From Thiorhodovibrio winogradskyi (GTDB lineage Bacteria > Pseudomonadota > Gammaproteobacteria > Chromatiales > Chromatiaceae), in NCBI RefSeq assembly GCF_036208045.1, contig NZ_CP121472.1:4289531-4353530 (forward strand): a stretch of DNA of 64,000 nucleotides. The letters run 5' to 3'. The notes under the pieces were generated by a model that did not search any database, was not told the DNA's origin, and was given only the letters and a program-made list of their open reading frames with translations. Every line of letters begins with the position of its first letter. Within the stretch, counting starts at the first letter, position 1. Shown piece by piece: positions 37,143-45,252 of this stretch. The position numbers were made by a program, and so were the translations under genes.

Positions 37143-40100
37143 ATGCCTGCCGCCCTTTCCGAATTCTCTGTTCCCGGTGGGAACATCGCGCAACAAAAGC
37201 CCGCCACCTTGTCGCCACTCCAGCCACCCTTACCACAACCGCCTTCTGAGCGCCTGCTTTGGGGGCGGCTCCATGGCGCCGCGGCGGCGCTGGCCATCGC
37301 CTCCGCCGCGCGTCAGGCCAATTGCCCGCTGCTGGTGGTGGTGCCCGACATGGCGGCAGCCAATCGGCTGCATGCCGAGTTGCCCTTTTTCCTTGAGGAT
37401 TCGCGCGATGGGGAGAGCGGGACTCTGCCCGTGTGGCGTTTTCCGGACTGGGAAACCCTGCCCTATGATCTGTTCTCGCCATTGCCGGAGCTGGTCTCCG
37501 AGCGGCTGCTGACGCTCTACCGCTTGCCGCAACTCGAGCGCGGGGTGCTGCTGGTCCCGGTCAGCACCCTGATGCAACGCTTGCCACCGCGCCACTATAT
37601 CGAGAGCCAGGCCCTGGTGCTGTCGATCGGCGACCGGCTGGACCTGGATCACACCCGCGCGCGCCTGACCGAGGCTGGCTATCAGTGCGTGTCCCAAGTC
37701 ATTGCCCATGGCGAATTCGCGGTACGCGGCGCCCTGCTGGATATTTTCCCCATGGGTCGCGATGAGCCGCTGCGCATCGACCTGTTTGACGATGAGATCG
37801 AATCCATCCGCACCTTCGACCCCGACAGTCAGCGCTCCATTGCCAAGCTGAAGTCGGTGCGTATGCTGCCGGCGCGCGAGTTCCCATTCACCGAGGAGGC
37901 CATCAGTGCCTTTCGCCAGCGTTACCGCGCCGCCATCGACAGCGACCCGAGTGCCAGCCTGATTTATCGCGAGGTCTCCGAGAGCCGGCTGCCGGGCGGC
38001 ATCGAGTATTACCTGCCGCTGTTTTTCGATGCGACCGCGACGCTGTTCGATTATCTGCCCAGGCCCACCCTGACGTTCGAGAACGGCGAAGTGCGCGAGG
38101 CGGGCGCGGCCTTCATCGAGACGGTCGCCAGCCGCTACGAGCAGCGCCGCCATGATGTTGAGCGTCCCATTCTGCCGCCGCGCCTGCTCTATCTGGACGC
38201 CGACGAGCTGTCCGGCAAGCTGAATGACCGACCGGGGGTGTGCTGGCAAAGCGCCGAGGTGGCTCAGCGGCGCAAAGGCTATGCGCGGGTGGTGAACTTC
38301 GCAACCGCCGGAATGCCTCCGCTGCCGATTCAGGCGCGCAGCGCCGAGCCGGCGGCAGCCTTGCAGGCGTTTCTCGGCGAGCCTGACCGGCGCGTGCTCT
38401 TTGTTGCCGAGAGCAGCGGCCGACGCGAGATGCTGCGTGATCACCTGCACGGCTTCGGCATTCAGCCCGCGGCGGTGGCGAGCTGGGCCGAGTTCCTGAC
38501 AGGTCAGGATACCATCGCCATCACAGTCGCCCCGATCGAGCAGCCGCTGCTGCTGGAAGACAGCCAGCTCGCGCTGATCACCGAGACCCAGCTCTACGGC
38601 GAGCGGGTGCGCCAGGAGCGCCGCCGGCGCAAGGCGGGACCAGACGGCGATGCGGTGGTGCGCAATCTGACCGAACTACATCCAAGCGCGCCCGTGGTGC
38701 ATGAGGATCATGGTGTGGGACGCTTTCTTGGACTACAGACGCTGAAGGTCGGCGGCAACCAAGCAGAGTTTCTCGCCCTTGAATATGCCGGCGGCGACAA
38801 GCTCTATGTGCCGGTCAGCTCGCTGCATCTGATCTCGCGCTACACCGGCACCTCGCCCGAGAATGCGCCGCTGCACAAGCTCGGCAGCGACCACTGGGAC
38901 AGGGTCAAGCGTAAGGCGGCGCAGAAGGCGCGCGATGTCGCCGCCGAGTTGCTCGACATTTACGCTCGCCGCGCCGCCCGCCAAGGGCATGCCTTCGGCG
39001 ATCCCGGAGCCGAGTATCGTGACTTCGCAGCCGCCTTTGCGTTTGAGGAAACACCGGATCAGGAGCGCGCCATCGAGGCGATTCTGACCGACATGGCCAA
39101 TCCCAAACCCATGGATCGGGTTGTCTGCGGCGATGTCGGTTTCGGCAAGACCGAGGTGGCCATGCGCGCGGCCTTTGTCGCCGCCAATGGCGGGCGCCAG
39201 GTGGCGGTACTGGTGCCCACCACATTGCTCGCCGAGCAGCATTACCAAAACTTTTCCGATCGCTTTGCCGACTGGCCGATCCGGATCGAGAGCCTGTCGC
39301 GCTTCAAGACCGCCAAGGAGGTGAAAAAAGTCACCGACGGACTGGCCGCCGGCACCATCGACATCGCGGTTGGCACCCACAAGCTCCTGCAGCCATCGAT
39401 CAAATTCAACAACCTGGGCCTGGTCATCATCGATGAGGAACATCGCTTCGGCGTGCGCCACAAGGAGCAGCTCAAAAGCCTGCGCGCCGAGGTCGACATT
39501 CTCACCCTGACCGCCACGCCCATCCCACGCACGCTCAATATGTCCATGGCCGGGATGCGCGATCTGTCCATCATCGCCACGCCACCGGTTGAACGCCATC
39601 CGATCAAAACCTTTATCTCCGTCTGGAATGACAATCTCATCCAGGAGGCCTGCCAGCGCGAGATCAACCGCGGTGGGCAGATTTATTTTCTGCACAATGA
39701 GGTCGAAACCATCGAGAACATGGCGCAGAAGCTCGAGGCCCTGGTGCCGGATGCGCGGGTGTCGGTGGCCCACGGTCAGATGCGCGAGAAGGAACTCGAG
39801 CGCGTCATGCGCGACTTCTACCACAGACGTTTCAATCTGCTGGTGTGCACCACCATCATCGAATCCGGCATCGACGTACCCAGCGCCAACACCATTCTGA
39901 TCAACCGCGCCGACAAACTGGGTCTGGCGCAGTTGCACCAATTGCGCGGCCGCGTCGGACGTTCGCACCATCGCGCCTATGCTTATCTGATCACCCCACC
40001 GGCCAAGAGCATGACCGCGGATGCCAAAAAGCGCCTGGAGGCCATTGAATCACTCGAAGACCTTGGCGCCGGCTTTACACTGGCCACCCACGACCTGGAA

Positions 40101-40703
40101 ATCCGCGGCGCCGGCGAGCTGCTGGGCGAGGAGCAATCCGGGCAGATTCACGAAGTCGGCTTCACGCTTTACATGGACCTGCTCGAACGCGCCGTACAGG
40201 CACTCAAGGCCGGGCGCACGCCGGAGCTCGACCGTCCGCTCGACCATGGCGCCGAGATTGATCTTGGACTACCCGCACTGCTGCCAGACGACTACCTGCC
40301 CGACATCCACACGCGATTGATCACCTACAAACGCATCGCCAGCGCCGCCGATACCGATGCGCTCAAAGAGTTGAAAGTCGAGATGATCGACCGCTTCGGC
40401 CTGTTGCCCGAACCGGCCAAGAATCTCTTCACCATCACTGAACTGAAGCTCAAGGTTCAGCCCTATGGCATCCGCAAGATTGAGGCTGGCCCCAAGGGCG
40501 GGCGGATTCTCTTTGGCGACGCGCCTAAGATCGACCACATGCGCCTCGTGCAATTGATCCAAAGCCGGCCCAAGGAATTCAAGCTCGACCCGATCGGAAA
40601 AGGGGCCGCCGGCGCACTGCGCTTCTACCGCGACATGCCCGAGGGCGACAAGCGCGCGACCCAGGTCAATGCCATTTTCGCGCAATTGATCGGGCAGAGC
40701 TGA
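37143..40703 (+). CDS. mfd: Transcription-repair coupling factor Mfd
   Basis: Releases stalled RNA polymerase at DNA lesions and recruits UvrA. About 1186 residues. Domain order: UvrB-like N-terminal region (about 20-360), RNA-polymerase interaction domain (HEDHGVGRFLGLQTL near 520), RecG-like helicase with GDVGFGKTEVA, DEEHRFGV, TATPIPRTLNM and QLRGRVGRSHHRAYAYL, and the C-terminal TRCF domain. The first in-frame ATG 37143 is preferred to the TTG at 37137. Divergent from pstS. Confidence 0.96.
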   Translation: MPAALSEFSVPGGNIAQQKPATLSPLQPPLPQPPSERLLWGRLHGAAAALAIASAARQANCPLLVVVPDMAAANRLHAELPFFLEDSRDGESGTLPVWRFPDWETLPYDLFSPLPELVSERLLTLYRLPQLERGVLLVPVSTLMQRLPPRHYIESQALVLSIGDRLDLDHTRARLTEAGYQCVSQVIAHGEFAVRGALLDIFPMGRDEPLRIDLFDDEIESIRTFDPDSQRSIAKLKSVRMLPAREFPFTEEAISAFRQRYRAAIDSDPSASLIYREVSESRLPGGIEYYLPLFFDATATLFDYLPRPTLTFENGEVREAGAAFIETVASRYEQRRHDVERPILPPRLLYLDADELSGKLNDRPGVCWQSAEVAQRRKGYARVVNFATAGMPPLPIQARSAEPAAALQAFLGEPDRRVLFVAESSGRREMLRDHLHGFGIQPAAVASWAEFLTGQDTIAITVAPIEQPLLLEDSQLALITETQLYGERVRQERRRRKAGPDGDAVVRNLTELHPSAPVVHEDHGVGRFLGLQTLKVGGNQAEFLALEYAGGDKLYVPVSSLHLISRYTGTSPENAPLHKLGSDHWDRVKRKAAQKARDVAAELLDIYARRAARQGHAFGDPGAEYRDFAAAFAFEETPDQERAIEAILTDMANPKPMDRVVCGDVGFGKTEVAMRAAFVAANGGRQVAVLVPTTLLAEQHYQNFSDRFADWPIRIESLSRFKTAKEVKKVTDGLAAGTIDIAVGTHKLLQPSIKFNNLGLVIIDEEHRFGVRHKEQLKSLRAEVDILTLTATPIPRTLNMSMAGMRDLSIIATPPVERHPIKTFISVWNDNLIQEACQREINRGGQIYFLHNEVETIENMAQKLEALVPDARVSVAHGQMREKELERVMRDFYHRRFNLLVCTTIIESGIDVPSANTILINRADKLGLAQLHQLRGRVGRSHHRAYAYLITPPAKSMTADAKKRLEAIESLEDLGAGFTLATHDLEIRGAGELLGEEQSGQIHEVGFTLYMDLLERAVQALKAGRTPELDRPLDHGAEIDLGLPALLPDDYLPDIHTRLITYKRIASAADTDALKELKVEMIDRFGLLPEPAKNLFTITELKLKVQPYGIRKIEAGPKGGRILFGDAPKIDHMRLVQLIQSRPKEFKLDPIGKGAAGALRFYRDMPEGDKRATQVNAIFAQLIGQS

Positions 40704-40794
40704 GTGCTGTTTTGCATCACCTCACAAAGCCTTAGGCTCGAAAAGCGAAACACCCTCACCCAATCCCCCGAGAGCCCACGCAAGTAGGCCGGCC

Positions 40795-40945
40795 ATGAAT
40801 GCTATCAACGCCGATCTCGGCGCAATGATCAATGCCATGATCGCCAATGGAGAAGACAGCTTCACCCAGTTCAAACGAAATATTCACGACGCCAAGAAAC
40901 TCGCCGAGGAATTGGTGTCCTTCTCCAACGCCGAGGGCGGGGTGA
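40795..40945 (+). pseudogene. N-terminal fragment of an AlbA_2/Schlafen-type ATPase domain protein
   Basis: The first 50 codons read like AlbA_2 proteins (DSFTQFKRNIHDAKKLAEEL, then VSFSNAEGG). At about 40942 the homology ends abruptly and the frame runs on without meaning to 41130, while an Rpn nuclease reading frame starts at the same point in another frame. The gene is therefore truncated at a fusion point. AlbA_2 proteins bind nucleic acid or ATP and are common in defence-type loci. Confidence 0.6.
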
Positions 40946-41717
40946 TTCCAACATCGCCTCGTTCGAGATCCTCAATCCCAACATCGAGCCCAGCGACCTC
41001 ACCGGCAAATACATCATCCTCGATGTCCTCGCCCGTGACGCCATGGGGCGCTGCTACAATGCCGAGGTGCAAGTGCGCCGCTATGGCGACTGGGACAAAC
41101 GTGGCCTGTTCTATCTGGCTCGCACCTTGAGCGGCCAGCTCCAGGCCGGCGAGGATTATCAAGAACTACGCGCCTCCATCGGCCTGCACCTGCTCGACTT
41201 CGATCTGTTCACCGCCTCCCTGGCCGAACGCGAGCAAGCCATCTGGCGCTTTGAGATGCGCGATGAAATCCAACCCCAGATCACACTCGGCAACATCTTG
41301 CAGTTGAATCTGATCGAACTGAACAAGGCCGACCGCCTCTGCCTCCCCCCAGGCCCACTGCGTACCTGGATTACCTTCTTCAAACACTGGCGGGAGGAAC
41401 TCATCATGGCCAGCACCGCCCACCCACCCGTGATCCAAGCCATGAACCGCCTGCGCGCCCTCAGCGCCGATGAAGAGGCCCGCCGCCAGGCTTTCGTGCG
41501 CGAGCGAGCGCTCCACGATGAAGTCTCCTTTCTGAATGAAGCCAAACGCGAAGGCCGCCAAGAAGGCCGCGAAACCTTAGCCCGCAATCTCCTGGCCATG
41601 AACCTCCTGACCGATGAGCAAATTGCCAGCACCGCCGGCTTGACTGAAGCGACGGTCAAGGCACTACGGAATCAAGTCGTGACTCAACGCGCAACAGACC
41701 GCCACGATGCCCGCTAA
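40945..41717 (+). pseudogene. Rpn-family nuclease (PD-(D/E)XK transposase-like), N-terminally truncated
   Basis: From about 40950 the frame reads NIASFEILNPNIEPSDLTGK, then YIILDVLARDA and YNAEVQVRRYGDW, the catalytic PD-(D/E)XK core of Rpn recombination-promoting nucleases, and continues to a Glu/Arg-rich C terminus at 41717. The usual N terminus (about 40 residues) is missing, replaced by the AlbA_2 fragment. There is no good start codon; the first ATG is at 41043, inside the core. Likely inactive. Confidence 0.72.
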
Positions 41718-41720
41718 CCC

Positions 41721-42122
41721 ATGCCCAGACCGGGGCCATCATCACCGTTCAGTGCCCCCGCATCGGCTGCTGGCCGCCGAGATGGTTCGGCGCCCCCCAC
41801 CGCCCTCACCCAAGGCAACCACGCCCTGCGCGACGGCGACCCGGCCCAAGCCATCCGCCACCATGCCCTCGGCCTGGTCGATGAACCCAGCCACCGCGAC
41901 GGCCCCATCGCCGCGCAACTCGCCGCCAATCTGGTGCGCGCCCGCCGCCGCGCGCGGGTGCGGGCGCGCTGGCAGATCCGCCCTGAGCAACAGGTGGTGA
42001 TCTTTCTCGGCACCCCGCGCCGCCACAAAGGCCTGCTGGAGAAGGGCTACGAAGTGCACGGCATCAAGCGCCGTGCCTCGCTGTTTAACATGAGCGTTCA
42101 GCAAAGGGGGGATCAGCAATGA
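41721..42122 (+). pseudogene. Chimeric frame: glycosyltransferase piece joined to a GDP-mannose dehydratase piece
   Basis: One 133-codon frame holds two unrelated fragments. Residues about 25-105 resemble the TPR/linker and donor-site region of a glycosyltransferase (LRDGDPAQAIRHHALGLVDE and VVIFLGTPRRHKGL). Residues about 106-122 (LLEKGYEVHGIKRRASLFN) match the N-terminal segment of GDP-mannose 4,6-dehydratase. Neither domain is complete. The stop overlaps the next start (ATGA), with a GGGGGA ribosome site. It looks like debris from recombination between short homologies, not a working gene. Confidence 0.6.
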
Positions 42123-42421
42123 ACCAGCATCTGCGAGCGATTTACGAAGCCGGGGTATTGCGCCCCCTTGAGGCAGTGAGTCTGTCAGAACATCAAGAAG
42201 TCGCGTTAGTCTTGCAAACCCTGGATGCCGACCTCGACGACATCCCGACTTCACCAATTTGGGAGTTTGCTGCCGAACTGGCAAGCACACTGCCAGATGA
42301 CGAGTGGGAGAAACTCCCAATTGACGGTGCGACAGCCCTTGATCACTATCTTTACGGCGTGCACAAAGGGCCACGAAACACGCATTATTTGCCGATGCTT
42401 GCTATTGGATCGCAGTGTTAA
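42119..42421 (+). CDS. Antitoxin of an AF2212/DUF104-like type II module, read-through form
   Basis: 100 residues starting MNQHLRAIYEAGVLRPLEAV, the hallmark of AF2212-like antitoxins. The usual family length is about 70-90. The last 15 residues run into the toxin gene in the wrong frame. A single C at 42374 instead of T removes what would be a TGA stop after residue 85 (CGA for TGA). The same base is the middle of the expected toxin ATG. The N-terminal antitoxin fold should still form. Confidence 0.6.
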   Translation: MNQHLRAIYEAGVLRPLEAVSLSEHQEVALVLQTLDADLDDIPTSPIWEFAAELASTLPDDEWEKLPIDGATALDHYLYGVHKGPRNTHYLPMLAIGSQC

Positions 42422-42708
42422 ACCCAAAAGATCAATTGCACAAGCGTGCTGTTTCTATCAGTCAATCCCTTTGGCCGACATCGATTGTCACGACCGACGA
42501 AGTGCTGACCGAATTTTTGACTTATTTTGCTGAGCGCAGCGCCTTGTTGCGGCAAGCAGCGATCCAAATGGTTGCGCGGATGCGCGTTGATCAGGCGATC
42601 ACCATCGCACCACAAGGTCGCGAGACCTTTGATGCCGGTTTTCGGTTGTTTCGTGCGCGACTTGATAAACCTAAATCCGGCAGTTGGGGCGGGGCACAAA
42701 TTCGCTAA
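42373..42708 (+). pseudogene. PIN-domain (VapC-like) toxin, start codon lost and C terminus replaced
   Basis: The frame reads KHALFADACYWIAVLNPKDQ with the first catalytic Asp, TDEVLTEFL with the Glu, and ends early. The expected ATG at 42373 is ACG. From 42668 the sequence is that of the adjacent MITE-like element, so the final third of the PIN domain with its last acidic residue is missing. Both lesions predict an inactive toxin, which would leave the antitoxin without a partner. Confidence 0.65.
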
Positions 42709-42847
42709 GTCCATGATTCGTAAGTAGCAGAGTCAACTGCGGAGCAGTTGGAATGTTCACCAAACGGGTGACTTTCTACTTGCAGAAATATCGCGTGGGA
42801 ACAGGCTGCTAGAATCAGAAAGCAACCTCATCTGCCGGATTTAGGTT
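42668..42847. mobile_element. 180-bp MITE-like element in the PIN toxin gene
   Basis: AACCTAAATCCGGCAG at 42668-42683 is matched perfectly in reverse complement at 42832-42847, with further imperfect pairing inward. No gene inside. Inserted where PIN homology ends. No obvious target duplication is visible, so the mechanism is unproven. Confidence 0.6.
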
Positions 42848-42881
42848 CATCGGTGTCTCCCCCTGCCGATATTTCAGTTGG

Positions 42882-43334
42882 TTAGCGGATTATGCCAGGT
42901 GTGCATCTGCTCTTTCTAGGATGAAAGTCGAGCAACCCTAGCGCGATGCGTTCGGGCGTGACCGCCAAGGTGGGATGGATGTACATCCCATAGCGGCTCT
43001 CAAAGTTCAGCGGTCCAAGACCGGCGATGCCTTTTTTGCTTGTATAGTCCAGTTCGCTGGTATCCTGAATGCAAAGGACCCGGGGATGCTCGCGCACGCG
43101 GGCTTCAGTACAGGCGATATGAGGGGCGAGCACCTGCTTGGCGGTGACTTTTGGATGATTGAAAAACCGGTAGGCCGCGCGGGTCTCATACCAGCCGTTG
43201 CAAGCCCCGGGGATACTCTGTGTCGGCTTGGCGCCGAGGGAGGCGATCACCTGCTGGGCGCGCCGATTCAGGCGTTGATCGCCCAGGGAGATGGTGCTCA
43301 GTTCCGCGGCCAATGTCGATTCAGGCGCGCTCAT
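42882..43334 (-). pseudogene. IS4-family (Tn5-like) transposase, N-terminal fragment
   Basis: From ATG 43334 the frame reads LSTISLGDQRLNRRAQQVIA, then KPTQSIPGACNGWYETRAAY and VLCIQDTSELDY, the Tn5-type DNA-binding region and the first catalytic Asp. After GMYIHPTLAVTPERIALGLL the homology ends and the frame closes at 42882. The catalytic core with the other acidic residues is absent. Its start overlaps the stop of the DUF4338 frame (ATGA at 43331-43334). Confidence 0.75.
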
Positions 43335-43800
43335 GCCACCACCCCCAGGGCGGCGCGGAAGTCCGCCGCCAGCGGATAGACATAGACCGCACAAGCGCTA
43401 CAGCGCGGCTTGATGGGTGCGATCGGTTTTGCCCCGTCCGGTGGTCTCGCCCAGATAGTGCCAGTTGGCGGCACGGTAGCAGGTCCCGGCAAAGCGCGGG
43501 GTTTCGACGAAGGTCTCCAGCAGCACCACGCGCTCGCCATAGCGGGCGGGAAAGTCGATGGTGACTTGCCGCGCGGCCAGGGCCAGCACTTTGGAGGCGA
43601 GATGCTTGACCTGCACCCAGGGCAGAATCAGAAAGCGGGCGTTGTTGAGCACCCGTCCCAGCTGCGCTTGGCGCTGGACGGGCGTCCAGCCAATCCAGCG
43701 GTCGCGGGCGGCGACTTTCCAGACCGCCGCGCCGAAGCCGATGGCGCCCAGCAGGCCACCATCCCACGCGATGAGGTAGCGCAGCTGTCCCCGGAATTTT
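43331..43800 (-). pseudogene. DUF4338 (DruA-like) protein, truncated and frameshifted
   Basis: Reads LRYLIAWDGGLLGAIGFGAA, RDRWIGWTPVQRQAQLGRVL, NNARFLILPWVQVKHLASKV and FAGTCYRAANWHYLG, all typical of DUF4338, the domain found in DruA of the Druantia defence system and also next to transposases. A frame change near 43400 is needed to reach the C-terminal AVYVYPLAADFR. The N-terminal part is missing beyond about 43795. It is coupled by ATGA to the IS4 transposase fragment, which argues for the transposon-linked version of DUF4338 rather than a Druantia locus. Confidence 0.68.
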
Positions 43801-43808
43801 CGGAATTT

Positions 43809-44354
43809 TCAGTGCGTGGAATTAAGTATACTGTCATCGGAATTGTAGTGGCTTGACATCAGGCGACGCAAAGTCTTATTAACAGCATCTGAATTTGGAA
43901 ATCGCGTAAATACATCTGGTTCCAGAACGACCGCAGTTGGCGGCATCAGGTATTCTTTGACCACCGTGCCGCCATCTTCTTGATGAATCGTTATCTGATA
44001 ACCCTCACGCATCTTCCGGTAATGTTTGCCCCGAACTCCACGGCTAAAATCATAACCCTCTTCAATCATCTCATCATGCTGCTCGTTCATATTCCTTGCG
44101 CTCCGCAGCGTGGCTTTGCGACAACTGATCATGCGTATATTGTCGCTTCGTTCAGTATAGACAACAACCAAAAGATGCCCTCTCGCTGACAAACCAATAT
44201 CGATGAAACGAGGCTCCCCTTCGGAAGGGGAAATATCTGGTATTGTGATCGCAAGCGCATCGGTAAATACAGTCACTGCTTCGTCGAAATCAATGCCGTG
44301 TTTCATGCGATTGCTTGAGGCTTTTGTTTCGTCCCACTCAAAGTTAAGTGCCAT
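43809..44354 (-). CDS. brnT: BrnT toxin and BrnA-like antitoxin joined in one frame
   Basis: From ATG 44354 the frame encodes a BrnT RNase (MALNFEWDETKASSNRMKHG, then LLVVVYTERSDNIRMISCRK) and runs without a stop into a BrnA-like antitoxin (from Met at 44090, YDFSRGVRGKHY, PDVFTRFPNSDAVNKTLRRL). In the +1 frame the normal BrnT ending AERKEYERAA and stop at 44074-44076 can still be read, so one base seems to have been lost near 44106-44112. The product would be a 181-residue toxin-antitoxin fusion. The antitoxin could also start internally at 44090. Confidence 0.7.
   Translation of the reverse strand: MALNFEWDETKASSNRMKHGIDFDEAVTVFTDALAITIPDISPSEGEPRFIDIGLSARGHLLVVVYTERSDNIRMISCRKATLRSARNMNEQHDEMIEEGYDFSRGVRGKHYRKMREGYQITIHQEDGGTVVKEYLMPPTAVVLEPDVFTRFPNSDAVNKTLRRLMSSHYNSDDSILNSTH
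43818..43844. repeat. Left copy of a repeat flanking the BrnTA/RAYT block
   Basis: GAATTAAGTATACTGTC followed by ATCGGAATT. A near-identical copy (GAATTAAGTATATGTCCC and CGGAATTC) lies at 45115-45140 in the same orientation. The two enclose the BrnT-BrnA frame and the broken RAYT gene. Confidence 0.55.
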
Positions 44355-45043
44355 GGTCGAACAGATCCCGCGTGCCAGTATCCCGTTGGCGTGGCTTTGG
44401 TCCAAGGCTTTTGGCGCTTAAGCGCACAACCGAGGCGCTGCTCCAGTGCTTCGACAAAATCATCCCCGCCGAGCGGGCGCCCGGTGCGGGCATGGGCGTG
44501 CAGGACTTCGACGGTATCCCTGTCATCCGGTTCGCCAAGGAAACGGCGCCAGTCTGAGATGAGCTCCAACAGCGGCCCGACTTGGACAAACGCATCATCC
44601 GCTCCCGTCAAATGCGCCCGCGCACTCGACCACTCCCAATCCTCCGGCTGTTGGCACAGGCGAGCGCGCACGGGATTGCGCTCCACATATCGGGCAGCGG
44701 CGATCAAATGCCGCTCATCCATGACGAACGAGTGGAACCGTTCCTGCCACAGGTGCCCGCGCCAGCCTTGGCGAAAATTGATCATCCGGGTGTAGCGCCG
44801 ATGGGCTTAACCCAGCGCATCCCGCAAACCAAACTCCGTCGCGGGCACCAGAATCAGATGCACATGATTGGGCATGAAGCAGTAGGCCAACACCCGCGTT
44901 TCGCAGGCACGACAGGAGAGCGAGAGCAAGCGACGATACTCCGCATAGTCGTCATCGCTAAAAAACGTCTGCTGCCGTCGATTGCCGCGCTGCGTCACAT
45001 GATGCGGCAACCCCGGAACCACCACTCGCGGGAGTCTTGCCAT
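44303..45043 (-). pseudogene. RAYT/IS200-like transposase with premature stop
   Basis: Starts MARLPRVVVPGLPHHVTQRG, with HUH motif NHVHLILVP. An in-frame TAA at 44807-44809 interrupts it after residue 78. The remainder continues in the same frame (RRYTRMINFRQGWRGHLWQE, ARYVERNPVRARL). The end has diverged and overlaps the BrnT start. It belongs to the RAYT group, different from the copy at 24.2 kb. A read-through product is conceivable but unlikely. Confidence 0.78.
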
Positions 45044-45114
45044 TTTTCCGTCAATTTCTCACCCGTCACAAACGCCTTGGTACGACTGTAACCCCATTCG
45101 GCGTTTTTCGTCTA

Positions 45115-45140
45115 GAATTAAGTATATGTCCCCGGAATTC
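45115..45140. repeat. Right copy of the repeat flanking the BrnTA/RAYT block
   Basis: Direct repeat of 43818-43844 (GAATTAAGTATA and CCGGAATT shared). It lies 72 bases upstream of the RAYT start and may be its promoter-proximal end or recognition sequence. Confidence 0.55.
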
Positions 45141-45252
45141 GCTAGTGGCAAACGCCCTCCGATCATCCATGTACGAAAAGGCAACGCCCGCCACCACGCT
45201 ACCAGGCAAGGCCCCTCATCAGACGATATCAGGCACGGAAAACAGGTAGATT

